DNA of 64,000 nucleotides from Luscinia megarhynchos (lineage: Eukaryota; Chordata; Aves; Passeriformes; Turdidae). A model generated the notes under the pieces. The model saw only the letters and a program-made list of their open reading frames with translations. It had not been told where the DNA came from and did no database searches. The stretch lies in NCBI GenBank assembly GCA_034336665.1, contig JAPFBE010000003.1, positions 59,315,352-59,379,351 on the forward strand, written 5' to 3'. Each line of letters opens with the position of its first letter. Within the stretch, counting starts at the first letter, position 1. Positions 1 to 11,827 of the stretch are shown here, in pieces. Made by a program: the position numbers and the translations under genes.

Positions 1-3000
1 ACAACTGATCAGCTATGGCCTCAGTGGCTTCATCTTGCTGAAGCACAAAAATTGTCAGCACATACTGAGATGCCAGAGACGGTGAGATTGTTAGAATGAC
101 TGGAAATCCTTCAAAATAAACCAGAATCACACAGCTACCCCTACTCTATACTTTTCTCCTTCCACGGAGGCTTCATTTCCATCAAAGCATTGACAAAGCA
201 ATTCACTACTCAGCATCACCTGCTCAGGTGCTCAGCACCTCCAAACACAGGTTTTCAAAAAGATCAGATCCTCTCTCATTGCATTTTCCACATCTCCCTC
301 AGCACTATTTATAGAGAGGATTTCTGGGTAGCTGAACCTTCTGTTTCACATCCTCCTGAAACCTCCAGGTGTGTGCCCAGGGCTTGGGCTGGGATCTGAA
401 CCTTTCTGGAAGAGGCCTCTCTGTGACCCCATGACTTAGGTGAATAATCAGGTATCTCCTCATCAAAGCTAATGAAATCACTGCCATCTATTCCAGTGGA
501 GCTCAGATATGGAAGGAAAATTATTTTAACAGCTATGTCAGACCAGTTTTGACACACTGGATATATTATAGTCCATGCCTACTTTCTGTAACACCCTACT
601 AACAGAGCTTGAGTAAATCTTTAATGTTTAGGAGGAGAACATCAGAAGAAGAATATGCAAAATGGACACAAGCTGGGAGGAGAAGGGAAAGGGGGCCTAT
701 CAGAGGGGCTTGGCAAAAAAAGGGGAGAAAGATGATGGAAAGACAAAATGAATGAAAAGTGGGTGAAACATATGACTGAAGAGCAAAACATGTGGTTTGG
801 TCAACAGTTCTGAAAGATGACACAACGTTAATATTTTTGGGGTTTTTTCTCCCCCCCTGCTGTTTGAGAACCTGAATTACTGAAATAAATAGGCTTGCAA
901 AAACACTAGTTAATCCTGCAGCCAGCTTAGCTCACTGTATGGCTCACCCATCCAGGGTGACAAAGGCAAGTGTTAATGATCAGTTTGCAAAACACAGCAT
1001 CAACTCATGAGCACGGGTTCAGAGGGCACCAGGCTCAAGAATGACATAGACACTGCATGAACAGCTGTCCAATGGGCAATTCCACTCTGTCTTGTATGAA
1101 GAAGAATTTAATCCTTGTACATGTAATCCATTAAATTAACTTTTTTGGAGTCAGATTTCCCAATCTTCAGATATTTTTAAAGGCATCTACTCAGCTGAAG
1201 GAATTCTCAGCATGAAATACAAACATTTATAAACAGAAGTCATGCTGTCTCCGTGTTGTAGTTCTTTTTTCACTGTAATTTTTACAAACTGTGAGAAACA
1301 TTTTATCTATTTGTAGCAAACTCAGAGAATGCTTTTTCTGTACCCAGTGCAAGGTAACTCCATTTTCTCTCATCCTACAGGGTTGGATTAAAACAAAATC
1401 CATCACTCCTCCACCTGCTGCAAGAGTAAAGAAAAAAGTTCTCCAAAAATCCATAAATCCTCAGCCCACTTCCAAGGAGAGAATTTTGTGATTTTTGTTC
1501 AATATGAGTGATCTCTTGATTTGGAGCTTTCAGGCTCCTTCTTCCTGCATTTATTAGTCTGAGCTTCTCAGTGCTAGCCTGCACAGCAGACCCTCAGGGT
1601 CTGAAGCCAAGGAGAAGCCTCCCTTTTAGCTAAGCCCTCCTGGTCTGTCATGTAGACATGGGAGAAATAATTGTTCTGTGTGCAGAGGAAATTCAGCAAA
1701 TTGAAATATCTGAAGCAGAGGGTAAAAACAAACAAACAAACAAAACCAACCAAAACCTTCACAGAAGAGAATTTCAGTTTTCCCCCCAGCCTAGTGAGTA
1801 AAACATCTCTTAGCAAGTTCATTTTTACATTTTAGGCTGTTTCCCCCTAAGGTTAACTATGAGACAGTGCCCTGATGTCTCATGTGCCTGTTTTCTCCTG
1901 CTGCAGCCCAGGCTGCCTCCAATGAACATCCATCACTGTGGGATCCACGTGCCTCTTGGTCTATCATGGGAAACGGCATTTATGAAAGACACCGCGGCTT
2001 TCCACCATGAAAACGTCTACAGCACTACATACAGTAGAATTATGACTTCTATAAAGAAGGGGGAAAAAAATAACCCAGACAGGATATGAGGAACATCTGT
2101 TTATATGAACACCCTTAGGATCAGCAGCCTGAGCATGAGAACCGTCAATACACAGCAGACAAAAAGCACTCAGAGCGCACACGAAGAAATAAGACTTGAA
2201 AGGTAACACTTTAAAATAAATTGTTTCTTCTCAGATCTGAATTAAACCCAGATGATCACTTCAAGTTAATACAGCAACATCATGGAAAAGTGATTTATCC
2301 TTTAATTGCCATAATATTATCATTTACAAAAAGCACATATGATTGGCAAATCTGATTTTGTGTACATCCAGAACAAGTCAATTAGCACCAACACTATCTC
2401 TGCAATCACTCTCTAGCCAATTGCTTCCCATCACTTTTTTTTCCATAGAAATCGTCTGTACTCATAGTTCTTAATGAAGCAGGTAACTAGTTTTGCATTT
2501 CAGTAATTCAGTTCCTTCAGCTAGAAAAGTTTACACATTTCAGTTCACCCAATCTTCTGCTGATTTACTTCCATGCACATCAAAATATAAATTTTACTAA
2601 ACCATGTTTATTGCTACGAAAATAGGCACTTAATATGCACACCACATTTAGACATGAGTGAAAGTTATAACACTGTTTACAGAGAGTATCAAAAAAGCTC
2701 TCTTGTTTTCAACTTTAAAACTGCTGTAAAGCAGTGATCAAATCTGCTAAGACAGCTAAATCCCTAATAGATACTGTCAAAACAACTAACTTTCTTCACA
2801 CATTTGTCTAAAGTGGGGAAATAAACTTATTTTGACTATTTTTCTTATTTTGCTGATTTCTTTCCAGTTTGCTTCCCATTCCCCAAATCTTCAAAAAGTA
2901 ATTCTGGGCCTGGAATTCTAAAATGATTCAGAAGAAACCTTATAGAAAATACATTTTGCATTTTGCACATTAATTTATCCCAGAGGTTAGTAACTCCTAT

Positions 3001-5945
3001 TCAGCTAGGAAACTGAAATCAGTACCACATATCCAATCAAAAGAGCAAAACCAATATGTTTGAATATCTGTTATAAGCAATTGAAGTTTGTGAGAAATTC
3101 AGCAGTCGCATTTGCTTATTTATGTTTCCATGTGTCAAACCCCGAAAAACAAACAGCACTGCTGAAATTATGTTCTGTTCACAGATAAATGACAAAGCAG
3201 AAATGAGGCCAACTTAATAAATTATTTGTTCTCTGCATACAATTGACCCTCTTCTGCCATGTCCTCAAGCAAATATCCCACTGCTTTCAGTCCACAGAAC
3301 AGCTGTTGCACTGCCTCCTGGCTGTGAGCAAGAAGTTTGTTTAAATAAGCAGCAAGAATTAAGGACGAATTTCAAAACAAGAGGAAAAAAAAAGTTACTA
3401 CCCTACTCTTTAAAGAATTCTGGACTCATTTTATTAAACTAAAATATATCACTTTTTTTTTGCATGGTGAATCTTCAATTTATGAAGCGCCCCATTTAGC
3501 ATTATTATGAAAATAGACTTCATGGCTTTTAATTGGTTTCCTTATCAGTCCCAGAAAAACAGTTTTTAATAAACTAGGAGTGGACTAACTCATTCTGCTA
3601 ATTTCAAATCCATGCTCTGCAGAGTAGAACTCAGATATAATGTGGCTTCTTTCAGTTTAGGCAGGAAGGAGGGATAGAGAAGAGAGGGACAAAAAAGAAA
3701 AATACACTAAAAGATTCTTACCAAAAATAAAAACTCCTGAAAAGTGGATAAAGCTATACCACATTCTTCATCCAGAACAACCTCTCAGAGACATCTGGAA
3801 TTGTGGCTGGATTCCTAGGGGATGCAAGACCACAGGCAGAGCTGGGGATTGTGGGCAGCCCTTCAGCTCTGGAGAGGTGTGTGTGGGGAAGCACAGCTCG
3901 AACCTGACCCAAAGGGAGCAGCAGAGACAGGGAGATGTTTGGGTCAGCTCAGTCCCTGCTGCCATGTGCCTCTGCCCTGGAATGTGCTGGAGAGGGAACC
4001 ACAGCCATTCGTGCAGGCTGCAACACCCTCAGCAGGGATGGTGCTCTGCTCCTTGCAGTTGTGCCACATTCACTTCTGTCCTGCCCACACTGCTGTGTCA
4101 GTAAAGGAGGGAAATGCAGCTCTTTGCTGTTTTTCCTCCCCAGACACAAGTAATTCCTGGAGAACAGGACCTCTGTACTCACTATACTAGACCATGTGTC
4201 TTCAGCTACACACCAGCTCTCAGCATTTTGGGGAGAAGCACTGACTAAAACCACAAGAATTCCAGTCTTTGCTGAGTCTCACCTTGTGTAGTCCAAGCCT
4301 GTCAGCAGGATCTGTGTCTGCACTCACATTCAGTCTCTATGCAATCAGCCGTGCCATGGCCAAGTCCTGCTTTGAATGTCTCAATAAATGATGTACTCAT
4401 TAGCTGTGCCCAAGCTCTCAGGGTTTTGTCTGGGAGAGGAGATGCAGCACAGTGGCATGGTCCTGGCTCCAGGCATGCAGTGAGCACCCTGATGGGCCTG
4501 GCATGCTGGAGCTGCAATCCTGCAAACCTGAATCTTTACCAGGCATCCCCTGTGCTGCCCAGGCATGACAATAAATGGCTTTTTCTGATGCAATTATCCA
4601 TCTCCTTTATATTAATTAAATCACATCAAAATGTAACAGATTTCTAAATACACAGGAAAGGTCCCACTCATTCAGCCCTTGCACCTCAGGGTTTTAATGT
4701 GTCTCCCTGGGACTATATGGCTCTTGTTAACACAGTTTGGGGCCCTTGTCAACTTACTTACAGTCTTACACTTTAATTTCAACTTTGTTTTTAAAGTATG
4801 GAATAGAGGTTCCAGCCTATCCTTACCAAGGCATTAAGCCAGATTAAGATCTGACCATTTGTTAAATCTGTGATGCTGCTATCTATTCCAGTAGACAAAA
4901 GCCCATAGTTATTAATAGTAAGTTTCTGGACTCTATACTCTCCAACATAATTGGCTGGCTCATGAGCATGGACTCATAAGATAAGGACTTTTTGCAGTCT
5001 GGCAGTCTCCTGAGTTTTGCAGGTGTTCTTTATTTTTTTGGTTTGGTTTAAGTCATGCTTGGCTTTTTATGTTTATATTTTTTCCATTATCTTGGAAAAT
5101 GGCCCTCAGCTAAGGACATCCTGCCACCTTTATTCAGAGTGCCTGCACTGGGTTTACTTTTTTGAGAGTTAGACTCCTCTGAAAAGTCACCTTTATTGTC
5201 CTTATTGCAGGCCCCAAAAGAGGTGCAGACAGAAGGAAAAGAGATGTGAAAAACTGTTTGTTTCTTCTCAGAAGACACCTACATCAGATTCCTTCTCCAA
5301 TTCTTTAGACTAACTAAAGGCTACAGGGTAATGCAACAGAGACACCCTTAGGAGAGACTGCCCTGCCAGAGGCACTGGGGAGATTCCCACAGCAGTGGTG
5401 TCTGAGCCACAGCTGGATGGACACACCATGCCAAGTCCTGCTGGGACTCCAGCTAGCAAAGAACAGGTGATGTACTGGTGTAATTTAAAAGACACTTTTG
5501 GGCTTAGTTCCAGCAGACACAAATTAATTCCCCCGGAGCAACTCAAAACTGAGACAGCACATCAGTTCCCAAACAGAACTAAGAGCTTTACCCACTCTTT
5601 CCATTTTTTCTAGTTAAAAAATATCAAACCCAATCAAAATATCAAAAGGAGTACAACAAACACACATTTTACCAAAAGCAGCATAGCAAATAAATGACAT
5701 CATCCAGCCATCAAAATGTGTGCATGTGTAAGCCAACCATATACACTTGTTTTTGCTAGCTTGCTAAATGAAATGGCATAGGCCAAGTCTAGCAGAAGCA
5801 GATTTCATTCTTCCCTTACATGTAAAGCTGTCAGAGTTTGAGAAAAATAATCCCACATGATGACATCTGACTCTTCTATTTGAAATAATACATTACAAAG
5901 AATTTATCAGACTTCATCCTGGATTTGCTTTAGGTTTCATTTTCC
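1..5945. other. Unique AT-rich sequence, no gene recognised
   Basis: No exon, RNA gene or mobile element could be supported here. Open frames are short and overlap on both strands. The frames at 3768-4254 and 4302-4647 lie in a locally more GC-rich patch (about 3800-4560), which lengthens chance frames. No splice-site-bounded frame or protein family resemblance was seen. The only clear structure is a short (AAAC)n tract near 1730. It could be intronic or intergenic. Confidence 0.6.
1724..1746. repeat. (AAAC)n microsatellite
   Basis: About five units of AAAC in tandem, interrupted only at the edges, followed by a CAAAACC-type degenerate tail. It is a simple repeat. A similar tract lies inside the CR1 copy near 10160. 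Confidence 0.85.
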
Positions 5946-5975
5946 TTCTTTTTTTTTTTTTTTTTCTTTTTCTTT
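5946..5975. repeat. Poly-T / T-rich tract
   Basis: An uninterrupted run of 17 T is followed by CTTTTTCTTT. No LINE 3' body is visible on either side, so it is best called low complexity rather than a retrocopy tail. Confidence 0.85.
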
Positions 5976-8054
5976 AAGACTTAGGACAAAGCCAAATGCT
6001 GCTGAGTCTTAGGTTTAAAAAATGAAAATGCCAGGGTTGACAGCAAAGCCCACATCCATTGGAAAGCTGCTGAACAGGAGGGCAGAGAAGAAATATAAAA
6101 AAACAGTGTAGAAACAATATATTGAAGCAGAAAAATCAAACAACTCCCTAAAAAACTACCCCACCAAAAGAGTTGGTGTCTCTTTGTTTATAAAGCAGAA
6201 AGCCCTCCTTTGGCTACATGTGAATTTCATTACAATCCATTTATGTTATCAGCTGAAATTACATCAGCCCTGCAGAATGCATAGCTCAGGAATTAGGAAT
6301 GGGTTTAATTGTGCTTCTTATAGGACAGATACACTGGCAGGAATTACTGAGAAAATTTATTTGGTGTTCTCTCTCTAGTTTTCACTGACATGTATCATAG
6401 AAACAGGTCATGGATAAAGAATTGAACAACCAGGAGATCTGGTTATCACTGCATATGAGAAGAATTTCCCTGAACAAGATTCTCACATGTTGCTGAGCAG
6501 TAATGGAAAATACGTACTCCATCAGCCTCACTGGACTAAAGCATACAAATGACAAACTGTGCATTACCAGGATTTCTGTGCTTCAGTAAAAAACTCCCTG
6601 TCAGCATCATGAAAAGATGGCTCATCCAAGGCACTAGGCTTAAAATCAGATGACATCCGTGATCCCACCCACCACTGCAAACATCCTCTCCCCTAAGTCA
6701 CCAACAAATGTTACTAGTGTCACAGCAGATTAAATTGAGCTTAAATGTCACAGGCGACATTCCTCATGCTGCTGCATCCCTCCGCTCCAAATGATTTTTT
6801 TTCCACTTGCTCGCTCTAAAAGGTATTAGAGCACAAGCTTTACTGCAGCTCCCTAGAAACTGTAGTTAAAGTACCAAGGTTAATTCAAAGTTTTCAGACT
6901 TCTTTGAAAAACAATGCATGGCAGATGTCACAAAGAATTTTCAAACTCTGATTTTCCCTATGAGCAATCCACTGTCTTACTCATATGTCTCAAGTTTCTA
7001 CCTTAGTAAGAATCCTCATGTGTAGCAGGTGCGTCACATATGTGCAAACATAAAATAATTCCTATGGCACTGAAAACAAAAGCAAGTATTAAGGCTGAGG
7101 CTGTATTTATGATCTTTTGTTGTTCCTTTTGCCTGTTAGAGGAGGATCATGATTTCAGCTGGTGTGGTGGGTGAAGCTCAGCCCTGTGCATCTTGAAGCC
7201 AAATTACTTAAAGTCATTTGCAGAGCTCTCGCTTCAAAGAGGGCAGGCCTGTGCCTCCCCCCAAAGCACTGTGCTGCTCATATCAAAATGCTCCAAATGG
7301 GCCTCAGGAAAGGGCATGCCACAGATTTTAATGAGATAAGTGACTTGGAAAGAAGACTTGGAGCTAAAATACAGCTACTGGGAAATAGTGTCTATGTTAT
7401 ATTGTGCTTCCTCCCCCCACCCCATCTCCCAGTCTAACATCCTGCAGGACTGAGATCAGTTTTTCCACCTTTGGCAATGTTTTTGGTTGGTTTTTTTTTG
7501 TTTGCCTTGGGGAGATGAGGTTTTCTGGGCTTTGCTTTTTAATTTCCTGCATGCAGTTATTCAACTGGCCAAATTATGTCTTCTTCCAGAGTTTGAAAAC
7601 ATTCTGGAAGAAGTTTTTACCAGTGTCCTTACCAGTGTCATGCTAGTGACTTCAATATCAAGAGGAAGAAAGGGGATGTGCAGGAAACCATGAGATCTGA
7701 GAAGCTGCCAAACCCTAGGAATTGGAAACTTCAAGTACTTGTGAGCACAGGGGCCAAAGAGCTCAAAGGAAAAAACAAAAAGAAAGGAACAATTTCTTAG
7801 GGCTTAGAAGTTTCCACCCACTACAGGTGCGAAGCACAGGAGCAAAAGTGCAAAATCCACTGGCAGCCACAACTGGACTCACAGTAGTTTGAGTATAGCC
7901 AGCCCACACCACCACACCTTCCTTTGCTGCTTCTGGTTGCTGAGCTGCCTGGAGGGAAACTTCTTCAGGCTGATCCCCACCAGCTGCAGAGCCCTGCCTG
8001 CTGTGTGGATGCACCAAAGGTTTTGCAGATTCCTTCCAATTAACATATCTCAGG
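5976..8054. other. Unique sequence, no gene recognised
   Basis: No recognisable gene or repeat. The overlapping frames at 7162-7693 contain low-complexity phenylalanine- and leucine-rich translation from T-rich DNA, which is typical of non-coding sequence. The minus-strand frame 7763-8059 has no family resemblance I can name. Confidence 0.55.
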
Positions 8055-8396
8055 TGCACCTCTCACTCCCAGTCCTGCTGTTAAATTCTTATCTGGGCTC
8101 TCATCTCCTCATGTCTCAATTACTCCAACATCCTTTTCCTGGCCACTGACAAACTCATTCATGCCCTGATGGTGTATTGATCCACAATGCTGCTGCAGAG
8201 ATCATCTCCCTAGCCTGGCTTTCTTTCCACTCATCTTCCTGGCTCCTTTTCCTTTTCATATCAAACAATCAACTGGCCTTCACTTTCAAGGACTCTTCCA
8301 CCTTATTGCTCATTCTATTCAGCATCCAAAGGTCAACTCTCACACCTGAACAGTCCACAGCTCCTGCTTCTACTCATCACTTGCCAACTTGTAGTG
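8055..8396 (+). mobile_element. Ancient L3/CR1-clade LINE relic, reverse-transcriptase C-terminal part
   Basis: The sequence and its + strand translation follow the late reverse-transcriptase region of amniote L3-like (CR1 clade) LINEs in order. First comes a block resembling 'tctcgactactgcaacatcctt' (near 8115). Then comes the IHNAAAEIISLAW block (8180-8218; family form roughly IQNAAAKIISLA). This is followed by a degraded 'HWLPLPI' block, LAFTFKD (near 8272; family form LVLTFKAL), a block like 'SLIQHRKVDSRL' (near 8315), and a stretch like 'cacccacttgccaaatt' (near 8378). The piece between the first two blocks is much shorter than usual, so an internal deletion is likely. Frames are broken and no function remains. 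The match is from memory of the family, not from an alignment. Confidence 0.65.
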
Positions 8397-9224
8397 TCTC
8401 TTGAGACTCTGTCACATTTGTGAGAAAAGTAAAACACCACCTTGTTCCAGCCCCTCAACCTGTCCCTAGGAATTCCTTCTGACCCAAAAAAAAATTTTGC
8501 CAACAGATATACTTGAGCTGGGCTCTACTGGCTGTCTGTGATCTCCTTTTCCTAGGGCTAATTTTACAAGACAGGACATGTACAACATCAGAAACTTAGA
8601 GAAGCACCCCATGAAGTCTCTTCCCAAAGTAACCAGGATCAGACTGAGATATGCTGACCCACAATATTTAGTCTGAAAATGGAGCTGTTTCACATGGTTG
8701 CAAACTTTTCTTTGTTTGTACAGCATCTACCAGTATCTTTTCCTTGCCTGTGGCTGACACCCCACAGTAATGCAGCAGACAACCTCCAACAGGTCTCTGA
8801 TGGGTTGTTATACAAGAAGCTAATACAGGAACTAATCAGCCATGAATGAATGAAGGATAATGTCATAGATTAAAAATGGGCAGGATACAGGAAAAAAGGA
8901 ATAATGTTTAATTGATAGCTTCCATCTTGGAAAAAAATAATTAACAGTTCCTCTGAGATTTCCTCTTGTCTTTATGATATTTCATAAATATATGAAGAAA
9001 AAAGCAAGTGTGTGGGGAGGACTGCAAGACAGTGAAAGCTGCAGATAACTTTTATTTATCAGCTGAGAGTTTCTGAGAAAACTTTAGAGAGACCTAAACT
9101 AAGGTAGCATACTAAAACCAGAAATTTCAAGCAACGATTACTGGAGGACATAGTCTGTGCCAACACACATTATGTGGTAAAGCATTAAGTGGGTCAGCTT
9201 TCAGACCAAAGAAAATGCTTGTTC
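8397..9224. other. Unique sequence, no gene recognised
   Basis: AT-rich DNA between the old LINE relic and the first CR1. It contains short A-rich runs (8486-8497, 8923-8937) and no supported gene. The minus-strand frame at 8466-8726 has no recognisable features. Confidence 0.55.
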
Positions 9225-9685
9225 CTCTCTATTCAGCCCTCATGAGGCCACATCTGGAATGATGTGTCCAGCTTTGAGGCTCAAAGTGCAAGAGAGATAT
9301 TGGCAGTGAGTACAGTAGAAATCAACTATGACAGCAGGAGGTGGAGCACTTGGCACGTAAGGAGAGGCTAAAGGAGCTGGGTTAGAGCAAGGGTGAAGCC
9401 ACACCCTCTTGGAGTCCACAGTGAAAAGATGAAAGCCAGCAATCACAAGTTATAACAAGGGAAATTACAGCTGGACACACAGAAAATTGTCTCTCTAAGG
9501 AGAGTGATGCAGCCCTGACATAAGGGCCTAGAAGGGCTGTGGAATCACCATTCTTGGAGAGTTTCAGAATTCAATAGGACATTGCCCTGACAGACATAAA
9601 CTAATTTTTGAGGCCATCTCTGCTTTACTGCAGCATTGGACAAGATGGTCAAGATGTACCTTCTTTCCACACCAGGCCAGATGGG
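9225..9685 (+). mobile_element. CR1 LINE fragment, 5' truncated, decayed
   Basis: The 3' part of a chicken-repeat-1 retrotransposon in sense orientation. Diagnostic stretches in order are: the 'ctcatgaggccacatctggaatgatgtgtccagc' block (9239-9272), an 'aggagaggctaaaggagctggg' block (near 9360), a remnant of the 'accattcttggagagtttcagaa' block (near 9548), and the 3' tail 'ttggacaagatggtcaagatgtacctt' (near 9636). Many substitutions and indels destroy the reading frame. CR1 elements normally truncate from the 5' end and end in a short direct repeat without poly-A, which fits this copy. It is followed directly by a second CR1 in the same orientation. Confidence 0.85.
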
Positions 9686-9780
9686 TAAATGTAAACATTC
9701 ATCATTCAGAATTAAGATTAAAAGATTAAAACATTACTTAGATTTTCTGAAATTTCTCTAGATTTCTTAAATTTCTTTTA

Positions 9781-9840
9781 ATTTTCTGAAGCTTTCAGGC
9801 TGCACCATAATTACATATATTTTCTAATTATTAAATCAAA
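9781..9840. repeat. Copy A of a 60-bp dispersed repeat
   Basis: This segment recurs at 11767-11827 with one single-base gap (in the run of T after GAAGC) and one substitution (TATAT against TACAT). Both copies start at ATTTTCTGAAGC and end at TTAAATCAAA, and the flanking sequences then differ. It is not part of the adjacent CR1 copies and matches no repeat family I recognise. Confidence 0.85.
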
Positions 9841-9884
9841 TAAATCAAGTAAGTCTGAAGCACTCAAGTGTTTTGTCTTTTGTG

Positions 9885-10358
9885 TATCTGACCATGTCCA
9901 GCTCTGGGCTCCCCAGAGACATGGACTTGCTGGAGTGTGTCCAGAAAAAGGCCAGAAAGATGATGAAGGTAATGGAGCATCTAGCTTGTGAGGAGAGCTG
10001 GAACTCTTCAGTCCAGAGAAGAACAGCCTCAAGGGGATCTTATATGCATGTGTATAAATATCTGAGGCAGGTAAAATAAACAGTGCCAAACTCTTCTTAG
10101 TGGCACCCAGAAATAGGATAAGAAGCAAAGACTGAAAGACAGGAAATTCTGCCTGAATACAAACAAACAAACAAACACTTTTTTACTATATGGGTGGTTG
10201 GACACTGGCATGGGTAGCTCAGAGAGGTCATAGAGTCCTCATCTTGCAGATACACAAAACCTGACTGGATACAGCCCTGTTATGAGCAGAGGGGCTGGAC
10301 TCCATGATGTCAGAGGTGCTTCCAGCCTCCTCCACCAGATTCTTTAATTTTGTGACTA
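9885..10358 (+). mobile_element. CR1 LINE fragment, 5' truncated
   Basis: A second CR1 copy in sense orientation. Diagnostic blocks are: 'ccatgtccagctctgggctccc' (9891-9912) and the 'gtgtccagaaaaaggccagaaagatgatgaag' block (9937-9968), whose translation QKKARKMMKVMEHLACEE is the CR1 ORF2 tail motif. The 3' part reads 'gggctggactccatgatgtcagaggtgcttccagcc' (10291-10326) and ends with a 'gattctttaattttgtgac' tail. An (AAAC)n microsatellite occupies 10160-10177. It cannot be the same insertion as the preceding CR1, because both carry the 'gtgtccagctctggg' region. Confidence 0.9.
10160..10177. repeat. (AAAC)n microsatellite inside CR1
   Basis: Four to five AAAC units expanded within the CR1 body, followed by CTTTTTT. 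Confidence 0.8.
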
Positions 10359-11059
10359 TATATATTAGAAAATGAGACTGTGAAGATTATATGACTATAA
10401 GATATTTAGAAACAGGAATATAAAAAACCTTTGCAATGAAACCTAATGGGAAATTTCTAAATTCCTTTCTGACCTCCTTCACCCTTTCTCTCAGCTACTT
10501 TTACAGCCCGTTTAGAACTCAAGGACACCCAAATTATGTGTCAGTTCCTGTGCTCCTACAAAAGTCCCTTCCTTTTCCCCTCTCCAGATAGTTGTGTGAG
10601 GTTCAGCCTGGGCAGGCAGACATCTGTGATTCAGAAAAATTTCCCACCAGCAGGATTCCCAAAGATGTGGACAACATAATAACAGAGAACCTTTCATGGC
10701 CCATTCACCATCATGCAGCTTTCTGCCTCCCCCTTTCCTGTCACAGCAACCACTCAGATGGAAAAACAGCATTCAAGGAATATAAGTTCAAATAAATATA
10801 CACTTGCAGATTCAAGGTCAGAACAATGTTCTCTGCCACCTCTCCATCCTCTCCTACAACGTTCTTCATTCACCAGGGAAAAAAACACGGCAAGATTAAA
10901 CATGTCTGAGTTAGCAGATTATGATAGGAAATGCTGTTTTATCTCCTGCTTTTCAGCAACACACATTACAAATTGTCTGGCAGCTATTCACTCATTCCCT
11001 CTCTCAGTAAATAGCTATCCAGTGAAACTTGATGGAGCTGTACAAGTCACCAACTCTTA
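10359..11059. other. Unique sequence, no gene recognised
   Basis: AT-rich interval between the CR1 pair and the CpG-rich patch. Overlapping frames on both strands (10512-10795, 10713-11063) have no recognisable domain. Confidence 0.5.
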
Positions 11060-11420
11060 CTGAGATTTTCCGCACACAACCGCCTGGTTGGAAAATCGGA
11101 AAGTCTCAAGGGCAAATTGCATGTGGGCAAGGAGAGGCTGCTGGGCCCTCCAAAAGATCAGCTGAGTTCTGGCCCAGCAGAATTCACCTGCTTGCTGGCT
11201 GTGTGTGCTCCCATTATTGCCGTGTGGCCGTAGGTGACGTGGATCCGCTCTGCTGGCACAGGAAGCGGCTCCGCATCTCCTGCCCCGCTGTGCAGGTCAG
11301 CACCGCGCCCAGCGAGGGATGTGCAGCTCCTCCTGTCAAACCCTGGCTCTGCTCCAGCCCTGCAAAAGCTCCTTGACCACTGCTGGGAATGCTGACACCC
11401 CCGAGACTGACAGAAAAAAC
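11060..11420. promoter_or_regulatory. Small CpG-rich patch, possible regulatory element
   Basis: Counting by eye, the segment holds about 15 CpG dinucleotides, ten of them between 11221 and 11314, whereas most kilobases of the window have only a handful. The patch is also clearly more GC-rich than its surroundings. In birds such patches can mark promoters, enhancers or unmethylated islets, but this one is short and has no visible TATA box or downstream gene. Overlapping frames run through it on both strands (11029-11376 +, 11158-11442 -), as expected when stop codons are rarer in GC-rich DNA. An exon cannot be excluded: a CAGGTCAGC donor-like site lies at 11293-11301. Confidence 0.25.
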
Positions 11421-11766
11421 TCTGCGCTTTGCTGGCTTTCATACAGAGCAGTAATTTGTCCCAAAGCCCAGAACCTGGAGCGATCTCTGGTGTATTTGGT
11501 TTGATTAGAGAATGTGTTAATTATGGTAATAATGCAACTAATATGGCTTAGAGAAGCAAGTCTCAAATAGTGCTTATGATTTCCTGCTTTTCCCCTGCAT
11601 GCTGCCCAAACAGAGGGTTGATTAGAAATCAGCATAAATTTAGGTATTTAGGTGTTTAATTTTTGTTAAGTGACCATTTACATTTCACATCTCTGCAATT
11701 TTTTCTCTTTTGTGCAGATAAGCTTTTTGTACCTGCAAAAGGGGATAAAATAATCTGACACCTGCA

Positions 11767-11827
11767 ATTTTCTGAAGCTTTTCAGGCTGCACCATAATTA
11801 CATACATTTTCTAATTATTAAATCAAA
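11767..11827. repeat. Copy B of the 60-bp dispersed repeat
   Basis: Nearly identical to 9781-9840 in the same orientation, about 2 kb away. Sequence similarity stops abruptly on both sides. Confidence 0.85.

Noticed and set aside
3768..4254. Cluster of overlapping frames on both strands (up to 122 codons)
   Set aside because: Several frames overlap in all phases in a GC-richer patch. None shows a domain, and long chance frames are expected there.
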